A DNA stretch of 64,000 nt from Bacteroidota bacterium (lineage in GTDB: Bacteria > Bacteroidota > Bacteroidia > Chitinophagales > Chitinophagaceae): NCBI GenBank assembly GCA_023424015.1, contig JAFAEM010000036.1, positions 48,735 to 112,734 on the forward strand. The letters are read 5' to 3'. The stretch's first letter is position 1, and each line of letters starts with the position of its first letter. Under the pieces are notes generated by a model, which did not search any database, had not been told where the DNA came from, and saw only the letters and a list, made by a program, of their open reading frames with translations. This document shows, one piece after another, positions 8,038 through 16,233 of this stretch. The translations under genes and the position numbers were made by a program.

Positions 8038-10002
8038 ATGGACCTAAGTATTATTATCGTCAATTATAATGTCAAGCATTTCCTGGAGCAATGTCTTTTC
8101 TCCGTTATAAAAGCTGCGGCGGGGATACAGGCAGAGATTATCGTTGTTGACAATAACTCTTATGATAATAGTATAGAATACCTGCAACCAAAGTTTCCGG
8201 GTATCCGTTTTTTATCCAATAGCGAAAACCTGGGTTTTGCAAAAGGCTGCAACCAGGGACTTAGGCTGGCAAAAGGCCGGTTTATTCTTTTTTTGAATCC
8301 CGACACCATCGTTCCGGAAGATTGTTTCACAGAATGTATCGACTTTTTCAGTACTCATCCCGATGCCGGGGCTCTTGGTATTAAAATGCTGGATGGCAGT
8401 GGAAGGTTTCTAAAAGAGTCGAAAAGATCATTTCCCGCACCGCTGACATCCCTGTTTAAACTTTTCGGGCTTTCGCGGTTGTTTCCACGTTCACCCGTTT
8501 TTTCAAAATACCATCTTGGTCACCTCGATAAGAATAATGACCACGAGGTAGAAGTACTGGCTGGTGCATTTATGATGATCCGGAAGGAGGCGTTGGAGAT
8601 CACGGGGGGCTTTGATGAGATATTCTTTATGTATGGTGAGGATGTGGATCTTAGCTACCGCATCCAGGAAACGATCAATCCAGTTACCAGCAAACCGTTT
8701 AAGAACTATTATTTTTCCGGCAGCAGCATTATTCACTTCAAAGGTGAGAGTACCAAGAAGGCCAGCATGAATTATGTGCGCATGTTTTATAATGCCATGA
8801 GTATTTTTGTTCGCAAGCACTATGGAGGCAGCCGGGCGGGTATTTTCAACTTCATGATACATCTTGCGATCTGGATCCGGGCTGTGCTGGCTGGCGCGGG
8901 CCGGTTTATCAGGCGAGCCGGACTGCCATTGATTGATGCGGGATTGATCATGCTGTCATTCTGGGTTATCAAAGAATGGTGGAGCGAGTATGTGAGACCC
9001 GACGTACAATATGATAACAAGCTGCTTTGGATAGCCATTCCTTCCTTTACCATCCTTTATCTTATTGCAGCGTATTATGCCGGTTTATACGACCGGTGGT
9101 ATAAGCGTTCGGAATTAATCAGCTCCACATTGATCGCTACACTTGTGTTGCTCGCGGGTTATTCATTACTACCCGAGCAATACCGTTTTTCCAGGGCGAT
9201 CATATTATTCGGCGCCGCACTTTCTTTTGTGTTGATCGGTGTATTACGTCGTTTCCTGATAGCCACCAAGGTTCTGACCAGTAGTAAACAAATGGAAGAG
9301 CAGGCAACTACATTGATCATCGGGTCGCCAAAAGAATATGAGGAGACCGTAGAATTGATGCATGCGGCAGGCATGAAAGAAAAAGTATTGGGCCGCGTTG
9401 CCATCAGTGAAGATGATAGCGCCGCTATTGGTTATTGGTCAAGGCTTGATATCCTGTCAGGTGCCATTCCATTCCGCGAAGCTATTTTTTGCGAAGGGGT
9501 GTTGTCGTTCAAAGACATTATCAGTGGCGTGCAGACTGCTGCGGGCAGGATCAAAATAAAAATCCATGCAGATGGGAGCCACAGCATCGTGGGAAGCGAT
9601 TCCGGTGATAGCTCCGGCGAAGCAGTATCGAAAGAAAACGGCGTAAACCTGGCGAACCCTTATTATCGCCGATTGAAAAGATTGCAGGATATAGGTATTT
9701 CGATCCTGGCAATCATTAGTTTCCCGGTGCATTTTTTTAGTGTAAAAAAACCGTTTAGATTTTTTGCAAATTGTTTTGAGGTTTTGTTTGCCAGGAAAAC
9801 ATGGATAGGTTATGCGGTGGATGAAAAAAACTTGCCTGCATTGCGGCCTGCGGTCATTGCCTGTAATGGCATACCACGTTCTGGGAGACAGGAATTACCT
9901 GAACAAAGTCTTCGAATGATCGATTTTTGGTATGCCCGCGATTATGATCCTGCACAGGATTTAAAACTTATGTGGAAAGTTTATCGCAAATTGGGTGGTT
10001 AA
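8038..10002 (+). CDS. GT2 glycosyltransferase fused to membrane segments and a degenerate sugar-phosphotransferase-like tail
   Basis: A 654-residue fusion. Residues 1-250 are a family 2 glycosyltransferase of the rhamnosyltransferase type: SIIIVNYN, VVDNNSYDNS, FLNPDTIVPED, and MYGEDVDLSYR. Hydrophobic segments follow at about 267-290, 296-315, 328-350, 360-378 and 385-405. The later ones (AAYYAGLYDRW and onward) resemble the N-terminal membrane part of polyprenyl glycosylphosphotransferases. The last 115 residues begin RRLKRLQDIGIS and end with LRP and IDFWYARDYDP motifs like a bacterial sugar transferase, but the catalytic middle block of that family is missing. The role is probably cell-surface glycan synthesis at the inner membrane. 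It is divergent from suhB. Confidence 0.8.
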   Translation: MDLSIIIVNYNVKHFLEQCLFSVIKAAAGIQAEIIVVDNNSYDNSIEYLQPKFPGIRFLSNSENLGFAKGCNQGLRLAKGRFILFLNPDTIVPEDCFTECIDFFSTHPDAGALGIKMLDGSGRFLKESKRSFPAPLTSLFKLFGLSRLFPRSPVFSKYHLGHLDKNNDHEVEVLAGAFMMIRKEALEITGGFDEIFFMYGEDVDLSYRIQETINPVTSKPFKNYYFSGSSIIHFKGESTKKASMNYVRMFYNAMSIFVRKHYGGSRAGIFNFMIHLAIWIRAVLAGAGRFIRRAGLPLIDAGLIMLSFWVIKEWWSEYVRPDVQYDNKLLWIAIPSFTILYLIAAYYAGLYDRWYKRSELISSTLIATLVLLAGYSLLPEQYRFSRAIILFGAALSFVLIGVLRRFLIATKVLTSSKQMEEQATTLIIGSPKEYEETVELMHAAGMKEKVLGRVAISEDDSAAIGYWSRLDILSGAIPFREAIFCEGVLSFKDIISGVQTAAGRIKIKIHADGSHSIVGSDSGDSSGEAVSKENGVNLANPYYRRLKRLQDIGISILAIISFPVHFFSVKKPFRFFANCFEVLFARKTWIGYAVDEKNLPALRPAVIACNGIPRSGRQELPEQSLRMIDFWYARDYDPAQDLKLMWKVYRKLGG

Positions 10003-10111
10003 GATACCAGGAGTATATATCCGGATACCAAGCTTAATTGGCCCTATATTCGCAAACATTTAAAAATAACATTGTGTAACTTTAAAGCGACGATGTAAGA
10101 AGCTTGCATAC

Positions 10112-11644
10112 ATGGCAAATATTATTGATATAAAAATACCAAAGGCGCTCGCCGCGGCGTTAAGAATTCCTCCCAATGATGCCCGGCGTCAGCAGGTTAG
10201 GGTGCTTCAAAAATTACTGAAGAAGGCAAGATTTACCGAGTTTGGCCAGCATTACCGCTTTGATGATATACTGTTGAGCAAAACACCGGAAAAAAAATTC
10301 CAGGAGCTCGTACCGGTTCATGATTACAACAGGATTTATGAAGAGTGGTGGAAGAAGACACTCGATGGAGTGCCCGATGTAACCTGGCCTGGTAAAATAA
10401 AATATTATGCGCTGAGTTCCGGAACTTCGGAAGCTTCCAGCAAGTACATTCCGGTGACTAAAGATCTGCTACGCAGTAATAGCATTAATTATATCCGGCA
10501 GCTCATTAGCGTATTCGGCTATGAGGATGCAAACCGCAAAGCTCTTACAAAAGGTTTTCTAATGCTAGGTGGCGCTACTGATCTTCAAAAAGGTGAAGCG
10601 GGCTGGTATGCTGGTGACCTAAGTGGTATCCTGGCGAGAAAGCGACCTTTTTGGTTCCAAACTTTTTACAAACCCGGTGGGCGTATAGCGGCCATGAAGG
10701 ACTGGAATCAGAAACTCAATGAGATCGTGGAGCATGCCAGCGAATGGGATATCGGATATATTGTAGGAGTACCCGCCTGGTGCCAGATGTGTATGGAAAT
10801 GGTCATTGACCATTACAAACTGAAAAATATCCATGAGATCTGGCCCAATTTCGGAGTATTCGTCCATGGCGGTGTTGCCTTTGGCCCATATAAGAAAGGT
10901 TTTGAGAAACTTTTAGGCAAACCCATCGTCTACATTGAAAATTATCTGTCGAGTGAAGGATTTATCGGTTACAAAACCCGCGAGCACGCGCAGGGGATGC
11001 AACTGATCCTGAATAATAATATCTTTTTTGAATTCGTTCCTTTCGATGATAAAAATTTTGACAGCGAAGGGAAAATTGTTTCTAACCCGGACGCCAAATT
11101 AATTCATGAAGTAGAAACAGGTAAGGATTATGCCTTGCTGATGAGCACCAACGCGGGCTCCTGGCGTTACCTGCTTGGTGATACCATCAGGTTTGTTGAC
11201 CTCAGCAGGCACGAAGTGGTGATCACCGGTCGCACCAAGCACTTTTTAAGCCTGGTGGGTGAACACCTCGGGGTTGAAAACATGAATAAGGCCATCCAGA
11301 TGGTAAGTGAAGAGCTTAATGTGAGCATCCCGGAGTACACGATTGTGGGACTTCCCTATCAAAACTTCTTTGCGCATAAATGGTATGTGGCTACCGACGA
11401 TAATGTAGATGTGGAGAAACTCCGACAAAGAATAGATGAGATCCTTTGTGTGCTCAATGATGATTATGCAACAGAACGTACCAGTGCCCTGAAAGAGATT
11501 TTCCTCGAAGTTTTGCCTGAAGAAAAGTTTCTTGAGTTTATGAAACTGAAAGGAAAACTCGGCAGCCAGCATAAATTTCCACGCGTGATGAAAGGGAAAA
11601 TGCTGGAGGACTGGAACAGATTTTTAGAAACCGGCCAGGTATAA
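10112..11644 (+). CDS. GH3 auxin-responsive promoter family protein (acyl-adenylating enzyme)
   Basis: A 510-residue cytoplasmic protein of the GH3 family, part of the adenylate-forming superfamily. The ATP-binding motif SSGTSEASSKYIPV lies at about residues 107-120. It is followed by the GH3-type core with LGGATDLQKGEAGWYAGDLSG, VGVPAWCQMCMEM, YLSSEGFIGYKTRE, and a C-terminal lobe with ITGRTKHFLSLVGEHLG. In plants GH3 enzymes conjugate amino acids to hormones. The bacterial substrates are not established, so I do not assign one. It may form an operon with the LysE gene 43 bp downstream. Confidence 0.85.
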   Translation: MANIIDIKIPKALAAALRIPPNDARRQQVRVLQKLLKKARFTEFGQHYRFDDILLSKTPEKKFQELVPVHDYNRIYEEWWKKTLDGVPDVTWPGKIKYYALSSGTSEASSKYIPVTKDLLRSNSINYIRQLISVFGYEDANRKALTKGFLMLGGATDLQKGEAGWYAGDLSGILARKRPFWFQTFYKPGGRIAAMKDWNQKLNEIVEHASEWDIGYIVGVPAWCQMCMEMVIDHYKLKNIHEIWPNFGVFVHGGVAFGPYKKGFEKLLGKPIVYIENYLSSEGFIGYKTREHAQGMQLILNNNIFFEFVPFDDKNFDSEGKIVSNPDAKLIHEVETGKDYALLMSTNAGSWRYLLGDTIRFVDLSRHEVVITGRTKHFLSLVGEHLGVENMNKAIQMVSEELNVSIPEYTIVGLPYQNFFAHKWYVATDDNVDVEKLRQRIDEILCVLNDDYATERTSALKEIFLEVLPEEKFLEFMKLKGKLGSQHKFPRVMKGKMLEDWNRFLETGQV

Positions 11645-11687
11645 AAAGCTTTGATTTCACGTACTTCGTGCAAAGTTTTCCGCTAAC

Positions 11688-12314
11688 ATGCCAGAAGCTT
11701 TTTTAAAAGGAATAACACTGGGATTCCTGCTGAGTATTTCAGTAGGCCCTGTCATTTTTTCTATCATCAAGCAAAGCCTTAACAACGGCCACCGTGGCGG
11801 TTTTGCTTTTGTGGCAGGCGTTTCCGGCAGTGATATAGCACTTGTGCTGATCAGTAATGTATTTACAGAACTTTTTTCCAGTATCAGCTCTCACCGCCTG
11901 CATATAGGCATAGCCGGAAGTATATTTTTGATCGTGATGGGCATCTATTTTCTTTTCTTCAAAAAAGTGAAGGTAGATGCGACAGGCCAGCAAATTGTAT
12001 CGCGTTTCCGAAAAAGGGATTATGCCCGGCTATTTCTTTCAGGATTTTTTATGAATACGCTAAACCCCGCGATATTTTTATTTTGGATTACGACCTCCAC
12101 CTCATTTGCCAGCCATTCTACCCGCGAAAGAATTGCAATTTTTTGCACCTGTCTTTTATTTGTATTAGCAACGGATATAGCGAAAGTGATGCTGGCAGGT
12201 AAGATCCGCAACAGGCTTACACCCCACAACATACATAATATTAACCGGCTCAATGGTATCATTCTTATTGGATTTGGCCTCGCTTTAATATGGGGCCTGC
12301 TTAAATACACCTGA
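11688..12314 (+). CDS. LysE family translocator
   Basis: A 208-residue inner-membrane exporter. It has the LysE/RhtB N-terminus FLKGITLGFLLSISVGPVIFSIIKQSLNNG, the conserved FVAGVSGSDI, and about six hydrophobic helices, with a positively charged central loop containing RFRKRDY. The family exports amino acids or related small molecules, and the substrate cannot be read here. Its place right after the GH3 gene invites the idea that it exports the acyl-amino acid product, but that is inference. Confidence 0.85.
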   Translation: MPEAFLKGITLGFLLSISVGPVIFSIIKQSLNNGHRGGFAFVAGVSGSDIALVLISNVFTELFSSISSHRLHIGIAGSIFLIVMGIYFLFFKKVKVDATGQQIVSRFRKRDYARLFLSGFFMNTLNPAIFLFWITTSTSFASHSTRERIAIFCTCLLFVLATDIAKVMLAGKIRNRLTPHNIHNINRLNGIILIGFGLALIWGLLKYT

Positions 12315-12387
12315 GGATTCAGGTATCGAATCATTAGACAGTTGTGGCGGATTATTATTTTAACAAATCCAACCTCCCAATACCATG

Positions 12388-12395
12388 TAAGTTTG
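12388..12395 (+). promoter_or_regulatory. -7 promoter element before the secreted hypothetical gene
   Basis: TAAGTTTG matches TAnnTTTG and ends four bases before the ATG at 12400, the same spacing as before kdsB. No -33 TTTG is seen at the usual distance, so support is modest. Confidence 0.3.
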
Positions 12396-12399
12396 TCGC

Positions 12400-12909
12400 A
12401 TGAACCGGCTGCTTTTGGCTTTTGCCTGTATAATTACATCTATACTCTGCCATGCACAGTCGGGTTATTTGTTTGTAAAGAAAGGCCTAAAGAAAAAAGC
12501 TACCTATACAGAAGGAACTTCGATATCTCTACGCTTACAAAACGATAGTCTGAGACATGGTCTAATTACCCGGCTGATCAATGATACTATTTTTATAAAT
12601 GGGCGACCTATCCCACGCCAGGCGGTAAAGGAAATCTTACTGGAAGATCGCGAAAGGAAATTTCGCATTCCTTTCAGGGATTTTATGCTGATCACGGGTG
12701 GCGTAGCGCTGGTTACAGCCGGCCTAAGCCTTAGTGACCAGACTGAATTCAGAGATGCATTGATCGCCGGGCTGGCCATTGGCTATGGACCGCTTGCGAT
12801 TGGATATGTGAAAAGTAAAATTTCCCTGAAGCGTAAAAAGTACCGCATTGGTAAAAAATTCCGGTTGCAGATGATTGACTTTTATTTACCAGGCAGACGC
12901 GGATTCTAA
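12400..12909 (+). CDS. Hypothetical secreted protein
   Basis: I do not recognise this 169-residue protein. It begins with a clear signal peptide (MNRLLLAFACIITSILCHAQ, cut after AQ). A short beta-rich region of about 60 residues follows, with GTSISLRLQNDSLRHG and INDTIFINGRPI, like the small beta domains that read a setting and a consequence. Two short hydrophobic stretches (FMLITGGVALVTAGLSL and LIAGLAIGYGPLAIGY) and a basic C-terminus (KSKISLKRKKYRIGKKF) complete it. It is probably periplasmic or membrane-attached. Its neighbours give no functional hint. Confidence 0.7.
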   Translation: MNRLLLAFACIITSILCHAQSGYLFVKKGLKKKATYTEGTSISLRLQNDSLRHGLITRLINDTIFINGRPIPRQAVKEILLEDRERKFRIPFRDFMLITGGVALVTAGLSLSDQTEFRDALIAGLAIGYGPLAIGYVKSKISLKRKKYRIGKKFRLQMIDFYLPGRRGF

Positions 12910-12956
12910 GACTATGGAATCCTAATTCCCAATCCCTTTTTATATTGCAGCCGGTT

Positions 12957-13661
12957 ATGAAAGATTCTTTTCAGAAAGTATGGCGCTGGACAAAACGGAT
13001 ATTCATCGTGCTTTTCATAGCACAACTTGTTTATATCATTTTGTTGAAATGGATCAATCCGCCCATAACAATAACACAATTGGTGAGCTGGATCTCGGGT
13101 CACGGGCTTAAAAGGGATTATGTGGCCGGTCGCAACATATCTTTTAATGCGAAGCTCGCGGTGATCGCCTCGGAAGACCAGTTGTTTGCCGACCATAGCG
13201 GGTTCGACTGGAAAAGCATAAAAAAGGCTATGAAGTATAACGAGAAAAAGCCAGGTCGGGTGCGGGGTGCAAGTACCATCAGTCAGCAGGTCGCCAAGAA
13301 TGTTTTCCTGTGGCAGGGTAAGAGTTTTTTCAGAAAAGGACTCGAAGCGTATTTCACGTTCATGATTGAACTGATATGGGGCAAGAAAAGAATCCTGGAA
13401 ATATATCTCAACGTGAGCGAGATGGGAACGGGAATATTCGGCATCGAGAGAGCAGCAAATATTTATTTCAATAAAACGGCATCACAACTTAGTCGCCAGG
13501 AAGCTGCCATGATCGCAGCCTGTTTACCTAACCCTAAGCGTTTAAAGGTAAAACCTGCATCCAGGTATATGACCGCCCGCTCCCGAAAGATCATGCAACA
13601 AATGAATTTTCTGCAAACGGATCCTGAGATATTAAAGGTCATCGAAGCAAAGAAGAAATAG
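12957..13661 (+). CDS. mtgA: Monofunctional biosynthetic peptidoglycan transglycosylase
   Basis: A 234-residue GT51 enzyme that polymerises lipid II into glycan strands at the outer face of the inner membrane. A single N-terminal membrane anchor (residues about 12-28) is followed by the GT51 motifs: the catalytic EDQLFADHSGFDW, RGASTISQQVAKNVFLW, GKKRILEIYLNVSEMG, FGIERAANIYF, and QEAAMIAACLPNPKR. There is no transpeptidase domain. The ATG at 12957 is preferred over an in-frame TTG at 12945. The stop is 2 bp from the stop of the convergent NadR-type kinase. Confidence 0.95.
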   Translation: MKDSFQKVWRWTKRIFIVLFIAQLVYIILLKWINPPITITQLVSWISGHGLKRDYVAGRNISFNAKLAVIASEDQLFADHSGFDWKSIKKAMKYNEKKPGRVRGASTISQQVAKNVFLWQGKSFFRKGLEAYFTFMIELIWGKKRILEIYLNVSEMGTGIFGIERAANIYFNKTASQLSRQEAAMIAACLPNPKRLKVKPASRYMTARSRKIMQQMNFLQTDPEILKVIEAKKK

Positions 13662-13663
13662 AC

Positions 13664-14227
13664 CTAGACACTAATCTGATCCACCGCGCCGATGGCCGTG
13701 TTTAATCGTTGTTCGTAGTCACCACTGATATCGACCCACGGCGTTGACTGGTTGATCATAATATCTTTATATATAGAATAAAGCTTCTGACGACTTTCAA
13801 GGTCAGGATATTCCCTCAACTCATCCTTTACCCAGGGCAGGTCCACATTACATAGCAGGTAAAGATCATATTTTCTTTTTACGATCTGGTCGAGGATAAA
13901 CTTGTGACAGTTGTCAAATACAAATTCGCACCAGACTTTCATGACATACATATCTGTATCGATGAAAAGTAATTGGCGGGGATTTTTTATCGACGCCTCA
14001 TAACCTGTGTTTTCGAGCCTTTTCTCATACTCTTCTTCCAGCGCCAGTTGTCCTTTGGCGACCGTCAGTAAATCGTTGTAAGTATAGTTCATACCATGTT
14101 TCAGGAGATATTCCCGGGCATATTCTGGCACCCACAAGGTTTGATAATGCGCCGCCAGTTGCTGACAAAGCGTGCTTTTGCCCGTGCTCTCCGGTCCCAG
14201 GATAACTATTTTTTTTAACTTACTCAT
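13664..14227 (-). CDS. NadR-type ribosylnicotinamide kinase (P-loop ATPase)
   Basis: A 187-residue P-loop kinase resembling the C-terminal kinase domain of NadR without the DNA-binding and adenylyltransferase domains. The Walker A motif GPESTGKST is at residues 11-19, then the family-typical WVPEYAREYL and LLFIDTDMYVMKVW, and a lid region with RKYDLYLLCNVDLPWVKDELREYPD. It would phosphorylate nicotinamide riboside to NMN, trapping it in the cell. Its ATG overlaps the stop of pnuC by 8 bp (ATGAGTAA), so translation is coupled to the transporter, which strongly supports an NAD-salvage role. Confidence 0.85.
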   Translation of the reverse strand: MSKLKKIVILGPESTGKSTLCQQLAAHYQTLWVPEYAREYLLKHGMNYTYNDLLTVAKGQLALEEEYEKRLENTGYEASIKNPRQLLFIDTDMYVMKVWCEFVFDNCHKFILDQIVKRKYDLYLLCNVDLPWVKDELREYPDLESRQKLYSIYKDIMINQSTPWVDISGDYEQRLNTAIGAVDQISV

Positions 14228-14861
14228 GGGTGGAAGATTGTCTTAGTTTAACCCGCTTTTTCCATTCTGCCAATCCCCAGAAAGCAAATACCAGCAGAAT
14301 AACATAATACACACTTGTAAATACGAGCCCTTTTACAAAATACAAAGGGATCGACGCAATATTTGTGATGATCCACCAAAACCAGCTTTCCACTTTTTTT
14401 CTCGCCATCAGCCACATACCGGTAAATGCGCTTGCTGAGGCCAATGCATCGGCCCAGGGAATGGCACCCGGCGCAAATTCTTTCTTTAAAAAAGAAAGCG
14501 CGATAAATATGCTGATATAAAAAAAGCCGAAGAATAAGACCTGGTTACGCCAGTCGCGGAGCGAAGAACTGGTAATGACAACGGCTTGCTGGTGCTGCGG
14601 GGTTTTTTTTGCCCAAAGAATCCAGCCATAGATGCTGACTACTGTATAATAGAAATTGACCGATGCCTCTCCCAGCAAATGAAACTTAAAACTTAGATAT
14701 ATGTAGATGATCGTATTGACCAGCCCAACCGGGTACACGAGGATATTTTCAATACGACTGAACCATACGCTGGTAATACCGGCGATTACCGCGATAAACT
14801 CCAGCATTGTCGTGTTTTTTATCCCCTCAATAAACGCATGATATATTTCCTGTAAACTCAA
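14220..14861 (-). CDS. pnuC: Nicotinamide riboside transporter PnuC
   Basis: An inner-membrane PnuC-family transporter of about 213 residues. Typical elements are LEFIAVIAGITSVWFSR, ENILVYPVGLVNTIIYIY, FYYTVVSIYGWILWAKK, and the C-terminal WWIITNIASIPLYFVKG with the SVYYVILLVFAFWGLAEWKK tail. An open frame runs to an ATG at 14936, but that start would put a rho-independent terminator inside the coding region. The TTG at 14859-14861 (giving LSLQEIYHAFIEG) fits the family N-terminus better, with the ATG at 14807 as fallback. The kinase gene overlaps its 3' end, so transport and phosphorylation are co-expressed. Confidence 0.85.
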   Translation of the reverse strand: MSLQEIYHAFIEGIKNTTMLEFIAVIAGITSVWFSRIENILVYPVGLVNTIIYIYLSFKFHLLGEASVNFYYTVVSIYGWILWAKKTPQHQQAVVITSSSLRDWRNQVLFFGFFYISIFIALSFLKKEFAPGAIPWADALASASAFTGMWLMARKKVESWFWWIITNIASIPLYFVKGLVFTSVYYVILLVFAFWGLAEWKKRVKLRQSSTHE

Positions 14862-14884
14862 GCTTACACTTTGATGTAAACATA

Positions 14885-14913
14885 ATAAAAAAGCAAACCC
14901 TACGGAGGTTTGC
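14885..14913 (-). terminator. Rho-independent terminator after the mddA-like gene
   Basis: A perfect 7-bp stem (GCAAACC at 14893-14899, GGTTTGC at 14907-14913) and a 7-nt loop. On the minus strand it is followed by a run of six T. It lies about 30 bp past the stop of the methyltransferase gene and separates it from pnuC. Confidence 0.75.
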
Positions 14914-14941
14914 TGCGACGGAATCGGGGATATCAATCAGT

Positions 14942-15691
14942 TCAGGACTGACTGCTTCCGGATCTCCGTTTGGAAAAAGGTATGAGCATTGGCGCCCATT
15001 TTTTATACTCACGGTATTTTTCGCCAAAATGCGCTATCAGATCACGCTCTTCAAACTGTATGGCAACAAGTATATAACCCGTAGTCAGTATGGCAAACAG
15101 CAAATGTGCCGCCGTCATGACCGGTGTGCACCAAAATGCAATCAGAAAACCGAGATAAAGAGGGTGTCTTACCAGCCTGTAGAATCCTGGTAATCTGAAG
15201 GGCAATGTAGTGTAAGGCTTCCCATTAAAATAAAGCCATACCTGGCGGAGGCCAAACAGGTCGAAATGATTGATCAGGAAAGTACTGATAAACACGATTC
15301 CCCATCCGGCAAAATAAAGAACCGTTAAAACGGTTTGAGCTACACGGTCATCTACCGACCAAACGACACCCCCGATAGGCTGCCATAGACTCATCATCAG
15401 TATAAGGCAGGCACTCGACAACAATACAAAACTGCTGCGTTCCAGCACTGAAGGAATGATGCGCGTCCACCGCCGTTTAAATCCCGGCCTCGCCATAATG
15501 CTATGTTGCAGGGCAAACAGTAGCAGCAGCGAACCATTCACCAGCAATGCCTTGCTGAGGGTAGCTTCGGGCTCACTGTCAATTGTTTTTGGTACCATCA
15601 TATTACCTACAAATCCGATGGCATAAAGGATAGTGCCGAGAAAGGCTACATAGCTGACAACGCCGTATACCAGGACGAGTATTCTTTTCAT
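14942..15691 (-). CDS. mddA: Methanethiol S-methyltransferase MddA-like / isoprenylcysteine methyltransferase family
   Basis: A 249-residue integral membrane methyltransferase with five or six helices. The motifs HSIMARPGFKRRWTRIIP, ERSSFVLLSS, INHFDLFGLRQVWLY, FYRLVRHPLYLGFLIAFWCTP, and the SAM-binding EERDLIAHFGEKYREYKKW agree with the MddA branch of the ICMT-like family. MddA methylates methanethiol with SAM to give dimethyl sulfide. The closely related NnrU/ICMT-like proteins are hard to separate by eye, so the symbol is tentative. A terminator follows. It is about 30 bp downstream of the DUF2807 gene and may share its transcript. Confidence 0.7.
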   Translation of the reverse strand: MKRILVLVYGVVSYVAFLGTILYAIGFVGNMMVPKTIDSEPEATLSKALLVNGSLLLLFALQHSIMARPGFKRRWTRIIPSVLERSSFVLLSSACLILMMSLWQPIGGVVWSVDDRVAQTVLTVLYFAGWGIVFISTFLINHFDLFGLRQVWLYFNGKPYTTLPFRLPGFYRLVRHPLYLGFLIAFWCTPVMTAAHLLFAILTTGYILVAIQFEERDLIAHFGEKYREYKKWAPMLIPFSKRRSGSSQS

Positions 15692-15720
15692 AATAGTTGG
15701 TTTTAGCGATTTTGTTGCGG

Positions 15721-16233
15721 TTAATATTGCCTGCTTTTTACAACGGCAGATTCTAAATTATTCTTTTCACGTACTTCATATCTCACCTCATACTGATCGT
15801 TTTCAACAAAATCAATTTTGCCAAGTGTCACCAGATTTACTTTACAGTCGCCATTTACCACGACTTTTAAATTAGGGATCCTCAATGTGCTGGCTGTATG
15901 AACATAAGCTGCATTGTTAATCTTTATTTGTTGAAGGTGGTTGGCCGGCACATAAATAACTCCCCTGTTCTTAAAATTCCTTCGGCGGTTGCCGTCGATG
16001 ATCAGTTTACCCCCGGTTTGTTTAATTGAAACCTCTTCGAGAAATTGTTGATCACCCATCATTCTTAGTTTCTCACTAGGATGTGTAACCAGTACGACTG
16101 TCACGTTTGAATTCACAACAACTGATGTGATCATACCGGATGTTTTGATTTCTTTATTAATTACATCCGTTGCAGATACCCTGACCGCGAATACCGCCAG
16201 GAAGATGAGAGAAAGAAAAATTGTCCTTTTCAT
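15721..16233 (-). CDS. DUF2807 / GIN-domain secreted protein
   Basis: A 170-residue exported protein. A signal peptide (MKRTIFLSLIFLAVFAVRVSA) precedes a single right-handed beta-helix-like GIN domain with the repeated ITSVVVNSNVTVVLV, KLIIDGNRR, GVIYVPANHLQQIKINNAA, and LKVVVNGDCKVNLV strands. Bacteroidota encode many such head-GIN proteins and their role is unknown. The gene precedes the mddA-like gene in the same direction. Confidence 0.75.
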   Translation of the reverse strand: MKRTIFLSLIFLAVFAVRVSATDVINKEIKTSGMITSVVVNSNVTVVLVTHPSEKLRMMGDQQFLEEVSIKQTGGKLIIDGNRRRNFKNRGVIYVPANHLQQIKINNAAYVHTASTLRIPNLKVVVNGDCKVNLVTLGKIDFVENDQYEVRYEVREKNNLESAVVKSRQY

